Counted from the first letter of the stretch, positions 8,577 through 17,302 are shown. The stretch is DNA of 64,000 nucleotides from Lachnospiraceae bacterium (GCA_902363555.1 CABJAM010000016.1:1-64000); one strand, 5' to 3'. Program-made: numbers and translations. Notes: generated from the sequence alone by a model not told the origin.

Positions 8577-9116
8577 TCCCCATAAGTATTAATCATATCA
8601 TAATACTTACAGCTTCAACTTTCAATATTTTATTTTCAATGTGCAAAATATCTTAATTATTTATTCGGTCTACTTGTTTACCAAGTATTTACCAGGAAAT
8701 AGTATAATCTTTGATGATTTTTATCTCTAATCGTCCACAATCAGGGGAATACACTAGAAAAGATGACACACCGGTATTAAAGTTCAGTTTACTATTTCAA
8801 CCGTTGTTCAAATATATTTGAATCGTTATACGTATCTACATCTGATTTAATTCAAGCATATTCTCCGTTTGCATAATTTGTGTTACTAATTGCACTGATT
8901 CCGGGCATTATCCTTCTAGCGGGAATGAAAATTCCTCGTTTCTTACAAAAACGTAAGAAAACTCCGCCCTCTGTGTTAGATAAAAATCATTCCGTTCATG
9001 TTATAATTGGATCAAACCTGATGGTCAGGCAGGTCGACGATTTCCTTCGGAAATCCCCGACAAATTATAAAGCCAGAAAAACGGAAATGATTTTATGGAA
9101 ACGGAGGGCGTTTTGT
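8577..9116. other. Decayed region upstream of the ABC exporter
   Basis: 540 bases with no intact gene. From 8880 an open frame reads LLIALIPGIILLAG followed by a basic tail, which looks like the last transmembrane segment of a lost membrane protein. That frame runs into the repeat at 9001-9069 and by chance on into the ATPase gene. The two-component genes that usually accompany BceAB-type exporters are not here, so this may be the scar of their loss. Confidence 0.45.
9001..9069 (+). mobile_element. 64-bp two-hairpin repeat upstream of the BceAB-like exporter
   Basis: The unit is flanked by TTATA at 9001-9005 and 9065-9069, with 64-base spacing. The first hairpin has changed sequence (CCTGA-TGG-TCAGG) but still folds. 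The second has arms around GATTTCC-TTC-GGAAATC. It ends about 50 bases before the exporter start codon. Confidence 0.8.
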
Positions 9117-9881
9117 ATGAAAGAGATTTTAAAAGTAGAAAACGTAGTAAAATATTATGGCGGCGGCAGCGTAGTAACAAAGGCGCTGGACGGCATCAGC
9201 TTTGATGTGGAGAAGAGCGAGTTTGTGGCGATCATGGGCGCGTCCGGCTCCGGAAAGAGTACCCTGCTCAATGTCATATCCACCATTGACCAGGTAAGCT
9301 CCGGGAATATATGGGTGGATGGAAAAAATGTGGCAGAGATGAAGGAAAATGAATTGTCCGCATTTCGCAGGGATAAGCTGGGATTTATCTTTCAGGAATA
9401 TAATCTGCTGGATACGATGACCATCGGTGAAAATATCGTGCTCCCGCTGAATCTGAAAAAGCTGGATGCGGCAACGACCCAGGCGGAACTGATGCGGGTG
9501 GCCGGGGCACTGGGGGTGGAGGAGCAGCTTAAGAAGTTCCCCTATGAGCTGTCCGGCGGCCAGCGGCAGAGAGCAGCGTGCGCCCGGGCGATTATCACCT
9601 CGCCGGCCATTGTCCTGGCCGATGAACCTACCGGTGCTCTGGATTCCCAAAATTCGGCCAATCTTATGCGGACCTTTCAGATGATGAACCGAACACTCAA
9701 TTCCACCATACTGATGGTGACCCATGATGCGGTTGTGGGCTCCTATGCGGACCGGATCTTATTTTTAAAGGACGGCAACATATGGAGTGAGGTGCACCGG
9801 GGTAGCAGGAGCCGCAGGGAGATGTATAAGGAGATCCTTTCTGTGATGGCTGCGCTGGGAGGTGACACCGATGTATATTAA
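9117..9881 (+). CDS. ABC transporter ATP-binding protein, BceA/MacB type
   Basis: A 254-residue ATPase subunit of the lipoprotein/antimicrobial-peptide transporter class. Walker A is GASGSGKSTLLN (about 40-51), the Q-loop is FIFQEYNLLD, the signature is LSGGQRQRAACARAI and Walker B is VLADEPTGALDS. It overlaps the permease by 11 bases, so the two form one transporter resembling BceAB, which confers resistance to bacitracin and other cell-wall-active peptides. The start at 9117 has GGAGGG about 9 bases upstream. The longer in-frame extension back to 8880 crosses a repeat element and is rejected. No BceRS-type sensor or regulator lies next to it. Confidence 0.92.
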   Translation: MKEILKVENVVKYYGGGSVVTKALDGISFDVEKSEFVAIMGASGSGKSTLLNVISTIDQVSSGNIWVDGKNVAEMKENELSAFRRDKLGFIFQEYNLLDTMTIGENIVLPLNLKKLDAATTQAELMRVAGALGVEEQLKKFPYELSGGQRQRAACARAIITSPAIVLADEPTGALDSQNSANLMRTFQMMNRTLNSTILMVTHDAVVGSYADRILFLKDGNIWSEVHRGSRSRREMYKEILSVMAALGGDTDVY

Positions 9882-11829
9882 GCTGGCAAAACGCAATGTC
9901 CGCCGTCAGATTGGCAATTATCTGATTTATTTTATTACGGTGGCCATGACCGTGGCTTTAATGTTTGCTGTGAATAACATTATTTATTGTGAACAGTTTG
10001 AGGCGCTGCTCATCGCTTTAAAGGATTTGAGCACCTTTATGGGGATGCTCACCGTTCTTGTAACACTCATCATCGTATTTGTCATGGGCTATGCCACCTC
10101 GTTTATGCTCCGGTTAAGAAAGCGGGAGTTTGGTATGTACCTTACCCTGGGTATGACCCGGAGGGATATCCTTGGTATTTTTATAACAGAAACGATGATC
10201 ATGTGCGGTGTGGCACTGGTTGTGGGAATTTTTCTCGGGCTTTTTATTTATCAGGGGCTGATGCAACTGGTGATCCGTATCCTTGGCGTGCATATGGTGC
10301 TGGCCGCATATTCTGTCAAGGGGCTGATTTTGACCGTTATCCTTGTGGCCGTCATATTTATCCTGGCATCGGTGACATCGGCTGTTTATCTGAAAAAGGT
10401 GAGTGTGCATCAGCTTCTTAACGGAGATCGTGTCGTTGAGAAAACTGTGCGCCATCCAATGCTGTGGTTGATCGTGTCAGTGCTTTCTCTCATAACGCTG
10501 GCTGCCAGTGTGGCCATTTTTGCAGGAGAAATCCACAGAATCCTCACTCAGATGGAGGAGACTCAGACCAGTAATCTGTTGATCAGCTTTATGGCGGCGG
10601 TCATTGCTCTGATCATTTTCCATATCGCACTATCGCGGAGCGCCATGTATATGTTTTTAAAAAGCCGGAAATTTTGCAGCCGGGGAACAAATACGTTTTG
10701 TTTAAGGCAGCTTTCTGGAAAGCTGGGTGCAAATTCCGCCATGGCGGGAATCCTGGCCTTTTTGCTGGCCATGGCCATTATCGGCGCGGACTTTGCCTTT
10801 GTACAGCATGTGGCGAATCAGGGGGATCTGGAAAAAAGATATCCCTTTGACGCCATAGGATGGTTAGATATGATAGATACAGAACGTTCTCATCGGCTGA
10901 CGATCCCGGAGGCGGAGAATGTGATCGGGAAGTACGTGGATATTGAAAATAAAATTGAGTATTCGATTTACGATGGTCCGGACAATGCCTTATATGAACA
11001 GACGATCTGGAGCGGTGATTATTATACGGGCCTGAAAGATACCTTTATGAAGGAAAGTGATATGAACCGTTTGCTGACAGCCATGGGGGAGGAGCCGATC
11101 CAATTGGATGGCGGATATATGCTGGTGGCCAATGTCTCACAGCTTTCAGAAATAGATTTTTCCGGTGTGGATCTGGATGTCCATGGAAAAACCTATACGT
11201 ATAAAGGAAGTATGACGGTTCCATATTTTATCGAGTATTATTTATATGCCGTTGTACCGGATGCGGCGGTGGAAGGACTGGTGTTGAATGCGGAATGTGT
11301 CGCTTACGATTTTGCTCAGGACGATTATGATTTTCAGGGGCTGCTTAAGGAACTGAGTTATAATGAAGATGACTCCTCTTATATGCGCAGTGATTATCGG
11401 CTTCGCGCCTACGGCGTGGCGGAGATGGACGGCAGTAGTGCCATAATGATCATCGGATCACTTTATCTGGCGATTGTGTTTGTATTTATGAGTATGGCGA
11501 TCCTGGCTCTGAAAATACTGTCCGGTTTTGCAGAGGACCGGCAGAAGTATGCCATACTGAACCGCCTTGGCGCCGGGAAAAATACGCTGAACCGCACACT
11601 GTTTTTGCAGATATTTGTATTTTTTATGATGCCGTTTGTCATTCCCTTACTGCTAAGTATTCCTGCGGGTATGGTTTGCTCGGATATTATCCGTCAGAAC
11701 GGGTTAGCAGATTTTACCGGGGAGATGATTTTTGATTCAGTGCTTGTGGTGGGAATTATTGTTGGGATTTATCTGATTTATTTTACGGCCACATATTTGA
11801 TCGCGAAGCGCAGTGTATTGAGAAAATAA
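9871..11829 (+). CDS. FtsX-like ABC permease, BceB type
   Basis: A 652-residue membrane protein, the expected length for BceB-type permeases. The N-terminus (LAKRNVRRQIGNYLIYF) leads into the first membrane segment. Several more follow, including the FtsX-like block LRLRKREFGMYLTLGMTRRD at about 80-100. A large extracellular domain lies between about residues 320 and 525, followed by the last three membrane segments. Such permeases take up or release cell-wall-active peptides and signal to a partner kinase. ATG 9871 is preferred over GTG 9862 because GGAGG precedes it by about 8 bases. It is translationally coupled to the ATPase. It ends at a two-way terminator shared with the gene at 11963. 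Confidence 0.92.
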   Translation: MYIKLAKRNVRRQIGNYLIYFITVAMTVALMFAVNNIIYCEQFEALLIALKDLSTFMGMLTVLVTLIIVFVMGYATSFMLRLRKREFGMYLTLGMTRRDILGIFITETMIMCGVALVVGIFLGLFIYQGLMQLVIRILGVHMVLAAYSVKGLILTVILVAVIFILASVTSAVYLKKVSVHQLLNGDRVVEKTVRHPMLWLIVSVLSLITLAASVAIFAGEIHRILTQMEETQTSNLLISFMAAVIALIIFHIALSRSAMYMFLKSRKFCSRGTNTFCLRQLSGKLGANSAMAGILAFLLAMAIIGADFAFVQHVANQGDLEKRYPFDAIGWLDMIDTERSHRLTIPEAENVIGKYVDIENKIEYSIYDGPDNALYEQTIWSGDYYTGLKDTFMKESDMNRLLTAMGEEPIQLDGGYMLVANVSQLSEIDFSGVDLDVHGKTYTYKGSMTVPYFIEYYLYAVVPDAAVEGLVLNAECVAYDFAQDDYDFQGLLKELSYNEDDSSYMRSDYRLRAYGVAEMDGSSAIMIIGSLYLAIVFVFMSMAILALKILSGFAEDRQKYAILNRLGAGKNTLNRTLFLQIFVFFMMPFVIPLLLSIPAGMVCSDIIRQNGLADFTGEMIFDSVLVVGIIVGIYLIYFTATYLIAKRSVLRK

Positions 11830-11867
11830 AAAAAGGGCCGTCCAGTGGCCGCAGTGTTATACGAAAA

Positions 11868-11923
11868 ACAGAAAATCCGCCGTGTGGACTGGTGATTTTT
11901 ACCAGATACGGCGGATTTTCTGT
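11868..11923. terminator. Bidirectional hairpin terminator between convergent genes
   Basis: ACAGAAAATCCGCCGT (11868-11883) and its exact complement at 11908-11923 enclose a second stem, CTGGT/ACCAG. The A-rich stretch on the left and T-rich arm on the right would serve both directions. It separates the permease from the deglycosidase operon. Confidence 0.8.
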
Positions 11924-11962
11924 ATGTTTAGAATGGCCAGATAACGGTCTGGTGTTCTTTAA

Positions 11963-12406
11963 TTAGACGATGATCAGGCGGCGGTGATTCACATGGTGCC
12001 CGAACTCCGGCATAAAGACGGCGCATTCCTCATCCGGGTTTAAAGTCGCCTGCATAACGGGCGGCATATAGGATGAGGTGAAGCAGAAGCCGTAGGTCAG
12101 ATCATGGTAGCCCTGAGCCAGGCCGCCTTCCTTGCACACCTTGAGGGTGGCAGTTTTTGTGGTAGGCCAATGGGTTTCCATATTGGTGTACATTTCTTCA
12201 CATGTATAATCCTGACCATTGATGTTCCAGATAATGTTGTCCTTGTCAAACTTTTCTCCGTCAACATAGAGGGTTCCCGGCCGTAATTGGCAGAGAAAGA
12301 CGCCTCTGTAATAGGGCAGGCGGATTTTAAACTGGAAACCGGTGACACGGTCTCCTTCTTTAATATTTCTAAAGCCTACGGATTGTATGACTTCTCTTTC
12401 CAGCAT
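11963..12406 (-). CDS. C-glycoside deglycosidase small (beta) subunit candidate, DUF6379
   Basis: A 147-residue beta-rich protein of the DUF6379 family. The family includes the small subunits of the C-glycoside deglycosidases described from gut bacteria (the DfgB/DgpC type). Recognisable stretches are GFQFKIRLPYYRGVFLCQL, the VDGEKFD-type loop and the conserved end EFGHHVNHRRLIIV. In the characterised enzymes this subunit wraps the TIM-barrel partner and is needed for activity. The partner is the gene just upstream, 11 bases away, which strongly supports a two-subunit enzyme. The start has GGAGGTGCCGCC ahead of it. Assignment is by family and pairing; the substrate is unknown. Confidence 0.78.
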   Translation of the reverse strand: MLEREVIQSVGFRNIKEGDRVTGFQFKIRLPYYRGVFLCQLRPGTLYVDGEKFDKDNIIWNINGQDYTCEEMYTNMETHWPTTKTATLKVCKEGGLAQGYHDLTYGFCFTSSYMPPVMQATLNPDEECAVFMPEFGHHVNHRRLIIV

Positions 12407-12417
12407 GGCGGCACCTC

Positions 12418-13290
12418 CTAATCTCCGATGTAACGTTTCATCATAATGTGCTGTTTTCTCAGTGTCTGGCCGACCTCATAGCCCGGCTCATATTTGTCAG
12501 CGCCCTCGTATTCGCTTAACAGATAGCCATCCCAGTTATGATCCTTCATAATCTGGATGATTTCCTTATAGGGGATGGTCGTTTCTTCAAAATCGTCACT
12601 CATATGATTGAATTTGGCGTGGCAGCAGTAGATGTAGGGGAGCAGCGGGATTAGCTCCTTCGGTTCGCTTGGAACAAAACCTTCCGGATGATAATCATGC
12701 TCGCCGAAGCGGTTGCGGAAAACGCTGAAATCGATGTTAAGGCCAAAGTGCTTTGTGCCTGTTTTTTCGATGAAATCTACGTAGTCGCTGACCAGTTTGG
12801 ATTTTAATGTGCTGGGGGTGTGGATTTCCGGGCACATGCGGATATTGTATTTTTCAGCCAACGGCAAAGCCATCTCGATGATCTCCCGCCAGTTTTCCAC
12901 CGGTGCCAGGTCGTTAGAGATGACCGGCATTTTCGTCCGCATTACGGAAAAGCCAAGCTTTGCGGCTAAATGGATGTCGCGGGCAAGCATTTCATAGGAT
13001 TCCTTTGTGGTCAATTCACGGGTGCCTAAAATGTGGGAGTCAATCCAGTTGCCATATTCCACAGGTACGATGTCATACTTGTCCAGAAGCTGGAACCATT
13101 GTTCGATCCATTGCTCCGAAGGATTGGGGTAGTTTTCAATATGTGTGTTGGCCAGGATTTCCAGGCCGTGAGCGCCCATATCATACATGTCTTCAAAGCA
13201 GTCTTCAAGATCTTTCGTCATGCCAAATTCTGCCGAATAGCTGTATAAGGCGACCCCGCGTTTGGGGCCTTTGCGATGATAGGTGTACAT
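12418..13290 (-). CDS. C-glycoside deglycosidase large (alpha) subunit candidate, TIM barrel
   Basis: A 290-residue xylose-isomerase-like TIM barrel (sugar phosphate isomerase/epimerase family). Likely metal ligands are Glu155 in MCPEIHTP, Asp187 in LNIDFSVF, His224 in CCHAKFNH and Glu260 in LLSEYEG, the Glu-Asp-His-Glu set typical of the family. Paired with a DUF6379 protein, this matches the alpha/beta deglycosidases that cleave the C-C bond of 3-oxo-C-glycosides such as those derived from puerarin or homoorientin. The oxidoreductase that makes the 3-oxo sugar is not adjacent. The start has AGGAGG 9 bases upstream. The divergent AraC-type gene at 13498 is the likely regulator. An ordinary sugar isomerase is the alternative, but the pairing argues against it. 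Confidence 0.8.
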   Translation of the reverse strand: MYTYHRKGPKRGVALYSYSAEFGMTKDLEDCFEDMYDMGAHGLEILANTHIENYPNPSEQWIEQWFQLLDKYDIVPVEYGNWIDSHILGTRELTTKESYEMLARDIHLAAKLGFSVMRTKMPVISNDLAPVENWREIIEMALPLAEKYNIRMCPEIHTPSTLKSKLVSDYVDFIEKTGTKHFGLNIDFSVFRNRFGEHDYHPEGFVPSEPKELIPLLPYIYCCHAKFNHMSDDFEETTIPYKEIIQIMKDHNWDGYLLSEYEGADKYEPGYEVGQTLRKQHIMMKRYIGD

Positions 13291-13497
13291 AGCAGTTTTC
13301 CTCCTTACGTTTTCCGGTTGCTATGGGGAAGCCGGGGAACGGCCCCATGTGTCATGGTGCATGTTGCCTGAACCATTCCTTCATAGCAAGCTTTTTATTT
13401 ATCTTAGCGCAATAATGCTGGATTTTCCATACATTAAATGCTAGAATAATATGGATGATACGCATCTTGCTTTATAGATTTTCAGGAGGTAGTATTT

Positions 13498-14301
13498 ATG
13501 GATGTGGTTTATGTGGGCCGGTCTGGAAATGTTTTTAAGACATTTCCTGCCCACCGGCATGGTTATTGGGAGATCATATTGAATATACAGGGGAAAGGTA
13601 CGATGACTGTGGAAGGGCAGCGCTGCGGCTTTGAACCCGGAGACATTGCCGTGATCCCGCCGGGGATTGGCCATCAAAAGGATTCCGGGGATGGATTTTC
13701 GGATATGTGCATGTTTATAAGGGATTTCCGGCCAGTGGGCAAGGAAGGGTTCCGCATATTGCAGGATGATTCGGACGGTACGGTGCGCCATCTTATGGAG
13801 ATGGCCGGCAAATTTTCCGGCGGCGACAGTATTTATGAGCATGCGATTTTAAATGTGATCGGCGACCTGCTTTATCAGGTGCTGGTCCTGTTTTATATTA
13901 ATAATCAGCAGAAGGACCTGCGCCTGGAAGGACTTATGGAGCTGATGCAGAATAACCTGGACAATGCGCAGTTCGATTTATCGGCGGCCATTGAGGCCAG
14001 CGGTTATTGTAAGGGATATTTCCGAAAAATTTTTAAGGATTTCTACGGGGAACCGCCGGTAGAATATTTTCAGAAAATGCGTATTAATTATGCGAAATCG
14101 CTGCTGAGCCAGTATGGCCACAGCCGGAGTGTGAAGGATGTGGCCAATTCTTCCGGGTTTAAGGACCCGCTGTATTTTTCCCGGGTGTTTAAAAAGCTGG
14201 AGGGGATCAGCCCAAGGGAATATGTGGCGCAGCAGCGGCTGCATGATAGCGGATTGATCGTTATGGATACGCCGGAGGAATTTCGTAAAACTTTTGAATA
14301 G
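13498..14301 (+). CDS. AraC-family transcriptional regulator with cupin sensor domain
   Basis: A 267-residue regulator. The N-terminal cupin domain (about 10-75) shows HRHGYWEIILNIQGKGTMTV and FEPGDIAVIPPGIGHQ, which would bind a small ligand such as a sugar. The C-terminal AraC DNA-binding domain (about 150-250) holds two helix-turn-helix units, the second marked by VKDVANSSGFKDPLYFSRVF and the closing KLEGISPREY. It is divergent from the deglycosidase pair, 207 bases apart, and probably switches that operon on in response to the glycoside or its sugar. The start is supported by CAGGAGGTAGTATTT. Downstream lies a very large inverted repeat. Confidence 0.9.
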   Translation: MDVVYVGRSGNVFKTFPAHRHGYWEIILNIQGKGTMTVEGQRCGFEPGDIAVIPPGIGHQKDSGDGFSDMCMFIRDFRPVGKEGFRILQDDSDGTVRHLMEMAGKFSGGDSIYEHAILNVIGDLLYQVLVLFYINNQQKDLRLEGLMELMQNNLDNAQFDLSAAIEASGYCKGYFRKIFKDFYGEPPVEYFQKMRINYAKSLLSQYGHSRSVKDVANSSGFKDPLYFSRVFKKLEGISPREYVAQQRLHDSGLIVMDTPEEFRKTFE

Positions 14302-14334
14302 CGGGAGGCGGCGTGGCCCTGGAAGTCTCTGCGG

Positions 14335-14689
14335 TAAGCGACTGCCTGCAGCCTCCGGAACCTTACCCGGGTGTGGCAGGTGCGCCGCTGTCCGGGAAGG
14401 AACGTCACAGCGCAAAGTGGTGTCGGCACTGCGGTTTCGCCGCTTAAGCAGGTCTAAGGGTTTCGGGGATTTGTTAAGGGCAATCCGGAGGAAAAGAGGG
14501 GAGTATTCTTATATTATGTTTCGTTCTACGTCTTTTCCTCCGGATTAACACAAATTCCCCGGAACCCAAGTCCTGCTAAAGCGGCTGCAATGCAGTGCCG
14601 ACACCGCTTTGCGCTGTGGCTTCCCTTCCCGGACGGCGGCGCTCCTGCCACACCCGGGTAAGGTTCCGGAGGCTGTAGGCAATCGCTTA
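14335..14689. repeat. Long imperfect inverted repeat (355 bp) between convergent genes
   Basis: The left arm is 14335-14497 and the right arm 14531-14689, around a 33-base AT-rich loop. The arms agree over nearly their whole ~160 bases, for example GCCTCCGGAACCTTACCCGG and TAATCCGGAGGAAAAGA-like segments, with scattered substitutions. Transcription from either side would give one very long hairpin. It fills the gap between the AraC gene and the exporter operon. No gene is supported inside it. Confidence 0.9.
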
Positions 14690-14700
14690 ATGGGTGTGTT

Positions 14701-15498
14701 TCAGCTTCCTACGGATTTATAGTGGCGGACGCCGAATTTCCAGAGGCATATGCAGGGGATGATGAAGATGCAGGCCAGTAAGGGGAGCAGCATGTACCAG
14801 TTTTTGCTGCTCTTTTCCAGGAGGTAGCACAGGGGATAATACTGGATCAGGGCGTAGGGGATGACGAAAGTGCATAGCTGCAGGACGCGTTTTCCGTAGA
14901 TACTGACCGGGTATTTTCCGTATTCGCGGGCGCCGTCTGTGAGAACGTTCATAAATTCCAGCCCTTCGATAGTGAAAAAGCAGATGGAGGCGTAAATTAT
15001 GAAAACGCCGGTAAAGACGACGGTACCGCCTATAAGCATGAAAAACACGGTCAGTACTTTATCCCAGCTCCAGGAAATGTCGCTGACGCTGATGCCATAG
15101 ATGAACATGATCACTGCCTGCACCAGGCGGCCGATGCGGGTCAGTTCGATGCGGCTGGCCAGGACCTGGAAAATCTCATTTCTCGGGCGGACCATCATCC
15201 GGTCAAATTCACCGTTGCTGATAATGGTGGAGAAGGAATCAAAACCTCTGGCCACTGCCTCGGCCAGGGAAAATTCCATCAAGGTAATACTGAAGCACAG
15301 CAGCACCTCGCCATAAGTAAAGCCGTCCACCTGGTGGAAACGGCGGAACATAAAGTAGACGCCTAAAAACACGTTAAAGGACACGAGAAATTGGCCAATA
15401 ACTGTAAATAGGAAGGAAAGCTTATACTGCATCAGGCTTTGAACATGGATCTGAAAATATTTTTTATAAAGTTTAAAATAACCGACTTTTCTTTTCAT
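14701..15498 (-). CDS. ABC-2 family permease, subunit 2 of the exporter
   Basis: A 265-residue membrane protein with about six hydrophobic segments, of the ABC2_membrane_6 (DUF990) type. Recognisable are YKLSFLFTVIGQFLVSFNVF near the N-terminus, the cytoplasmic loop GEFDRMMVRPRNEIFQVLA, and the end loop FIIPCICLWKFGVRHYKSVG. It is the third gene of an operon with a second permease and an ATPase (the COG4586/COG4587/COG3694 trio, some members of which export viologens). I place the start at 15498, the ATG of KRKVGYF, because GGGAGGGTGAT overlaps the previous gene's stop 5 bases upstream. The longer frame to 15525 would overlap that gene without a ribosome-binding site. Confidence 0.85.
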   Translation of the reverse strand: MKRKVGYFKLYKKYFQIHVQSLMQYKLSFLFTVIGQFLVSFNVFLGVYFMFRRFHQVDGFTYGEVLLCFSITLMEFSLAEAVARGFDSFSTIISNGEFDRMMVRPRNEIFQVLASRIELTRIGRLVQAVIMFIYGISVSDISWSWDKVLTVFFMLIGGTVVFTGVFIIYASICFFTIEGLEFMNVLTDGAREYGKYPVSIYGKRVLQLCTFVIPYALIQYYPLCYLLEKSSKNWYMLLPLLACIFIIPCICLWKFGVRHYKSVGS

Positions 15499-15502
15499 TT
15501 TA

Positions 15503-16306
15503 TCACCCTCCCTGGACAACCACATGACGGCAGGCGGTGCGCATGAGCAGCCGGCCCAGAATTACCAGTGCAATGGCCCAGAAGCACTGTAACCCCAGTG
15601 CGCGCAGCGCCAAGGTTCCGGTAAGATCGAGGCTGTAAATACGATACGGAACATTTTGCATGGACGCAAAGGGCAGCAGCTCCATAATTTTCCTGAGTGT
15701 ATCTGGGAAAAAAGGCAGCGGCAGGACGGCCCCTGACAAAAATTCAATCGCGGATACGGCTACAATCCGGATACCCGCAGGAGACAGAGTGAAAAATGTG
15801 AGAATATACACAAGCATACAAATAGCCACCGTGATCCAAAGCCCCAGTGCGATGCCGACAATAAAGCCCAGCGCGGCCATCGGGGATGTGGGAAGGGTCA
15901 TGCCATAGGGAGCAGGTATCAGTGCGGTCACAAGCAGGATTGGCATGCAGCGCAGCACCGCTCTGGCCAAACGGTGGGCCAGGCTCCGGGAAAACCACAT
16001 ATTGTAAAGATCTACCGGGCGGCAAAGCTCATAGGCGATGCTGCCATTTTGTATGGACTCGAATATCTCACTTTCCATCATCCATCCCATGAAAAGAGCC
16101 AGAAAGGCCTGCTGGAGCCATATGTAGCAGCAGGTAGCCTGCAGGGTCATGGGAAAAGCCGAAGGGTCCGCCTGATAAAACGCGCGGTAGATGAGGATTT
16201 CCATGGCGCCCCATAAAAACTGTGTGACAATACCGGCTGCGGCCGCCGCACGGTATTGAAGCCCCATGGTAAAGCGTAGTCTGAAAAAGGAAAAATATTT
16301 CTTCAT
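15503..16306 (-). CDS. ABC-2 family permease, subunit 1 of the exporter
   Basis: A 267-residue membrane protein with about six transmembrane segments. The start reads MKKYFSFFRLRFTMGLQYRA. The loop ESEIFESIQNGSIAYELCRP followed by a DLYNMWFSRSLAHRLARA segment is the signature cytoplasmic loop of this permease class, matching the loop of the second permease. The two probably form a heterodimeric channel driven by the ATPase at 16317. The start at 16306 follows AGGGGG and sits 10 bases after the ATPase stop. The upstream in-frame extension lies wholly inside the ATPase gene and is rejected. Confidence 0.85.
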   Translation of the reverse strand: MKKYFSFFRLRFTMGLQYRAAAAAGIVTQFLWGAMEILIYRAFYQADPSAFPMTLQATCCYIWLQQAFLALFMGWMMESEIFESIQNGSIAYELCRPVDLYNMWFSRSLAHRLARAVLRCMPILLVTALIPAPYGMTLPTSPMAALGFIVGIALGLWITVAICMLVYILTFFTLSPAGIRIVAVSAIEFLSGAVLPLPFFPDTLRKIMELLPFASMQNVPYRIYSLDLTGTLALRALGLQCFWAIALVILGRLLMRTACRHVVVQGG

Positions 16307-16316
16307 GGCGCACCCC

Positions 16317-17105
16317 CTATATCTGAAAGCTGTGGTATAAATTGGCGATGGCCTGGTCCAGATTTTCATCTGCGCCGGGGATGTCGCCCAGACTTCCGTC
16401 CAGCAGCACCTTCCCCTTGCCAATCATAATGATCCGCTGGGTCAATGCCTCGATATCCTGCATATCATGGGTCGTCAAAATCACCGTCGTATTATGGCGG
16501 CGGTTGAGCTGCAAAATAAAATCCCGCACAGCCAGCTTGGATACGGCGTCCAGCCCGATGGTCGGTTCGTCTAAAAAAAGAATTTTGGGGCTGTGGAGAA
16601 GAGAGGCGGCAATCTCGCACCGCATCCTCTGTCCGAGAGAAAGTTGACGGGTAGGTGTTTTGAGCAGTTCGGAGAGGTTTAATAGTTGGGTGAGTTCGTC
16701 CAGATTTTCACAGTATACGGTTTCGGGAATACTGTAAATATCTTTAAGAAGTTCATAGGAATCGATGACAGGCACATCCCACCAGAGCTGTGAGCGCTGT
16801 CCGAAAACGACGCCGATGCTTTTGACATGGGCGGTCCGCTCCTTCCACGGCACCCGGCCGTCAATCGTGCATGTGCCGCTGTCCGGCGTCAGTATACCGC
16901 TTAAAATTTTTATCGTGGATGACTTGCCGGCACCGTTGGGGCCGATATACCCAACCATTTCCCCTTCCTTAATGGTAAAGGAGATGTCATCCAGTGCCCG
17001 GATGTGCTCGTATTCCTTGTGGAACAGAGCCCTGCACGCCTGCCCAAAGCCGGCAGAGCGCTTTGCAACCCGAAAGGTCTTGCTCAGATGTTTGACTTCG
17101 ATCAT
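16317..17105 (-). CDS. ABC exporter ATP-binding protein, COG4586 type
   Basis: A 262-residue ATPase. Walker A is GPNGAGKSSTIKIL (about 55-68), the Q-loop region is IGVVFGQRSQLWWD, the signature is LSLGQRMRCEIAASLL and Walker B is ILFLDEPTIGLD, followed by LTTHDMQDIEAL. The QRSQLWWD block is characteristic of the COG4586 subgroup that pairs with two unlike ABC-2 permeases, as found just downstream. Known relatives export toxic cations or antibiotics; the substrate here cannot be read from sequence. The start has AAAGGAGG 9 bases upstream. It is divergent from the catabolic operon at 17459, sharing a 353-base upstream region. Confidence 0.9.
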   Translation of the reverse strand: MIEVKHLSKTFRVAKRSAGFGQACRALFHKEYEHIRALDDISFTIKEGEMVGYIGPNGAGKSSTIKILSGILTPDSGTCTIDGRVPWKERTAHVKSIGVVFGQRSQLWWDVPVIDSYELLKDIYSIPETVYCENLDELTQLLNLSELLKTPTRQLSLGQRMRCEIAASLLHSPKILFLDEPTIGLDAVSKLAVRDFILQLNRRHNTTVILTTHDMQDIEALTQRIIMIGKGKVLLDGSLGDIPGADENLDQAIANLYHSFQI

Positions 17106-17244
17106 TATTTAATTCCTCCTTTGAAAACGGAAAGAACTGTCAGTATAGCACTTCGGAAAAAGATTGTCCAGATAAGTTATTAATAAAATTTCATTTCGGA
17201 ATTTGTCTATTATTTACAAAACGTAATTAATTTAAATCTGTATA

Positions 17245-17273
17245 TTGACATTTTCATGCGGTAGGAATATACT
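17245..17273 (+). promoter_or_regulatory. Strong sigma-70-type promoter of the 17459-28356 operon
   Basis: A perfect TTGACA at 17245-17250, a 17-base spacer and TATACT at 17268-17273. Transcription would begin near 17280, leaving a ~180-base leader that contains two copies of a palindromic site. Confidence 0.85.
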
Positions 17274-17286
17274 CAAAACATCTAAG

Positions 17287-17302
17287 GTACAAAAAAGTGT
17301 AC
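17287..17302. promoter_or_regulatory. Palindromic operator candidate, copy 1
   Basis: GTACAAAAAAGTGTAC is a near-perfect dyad with GTACA/TGTAC ends. It starts about 14 bases after the -10 box, so a bound repressor would block early transcription. A near-identical copy lies 66 bases downstream. Confidence 0.65.

Noticed and set aside
8880..9116. N-terminal extension of the ABC ATPase by the open frame from 8880
   Set aside because: The frame crosses a repeat element, encodes an unrelated hydrophobic stretch, and a good ribosome-binding site with ATG lies at 9117, where the family similarity starts.
14294..14548. Short ORFs inside the large inverted repeat
   Set aside because: They overlap on both strands, lack ribosome-binding sites and follow from the GC-rich palindrome.
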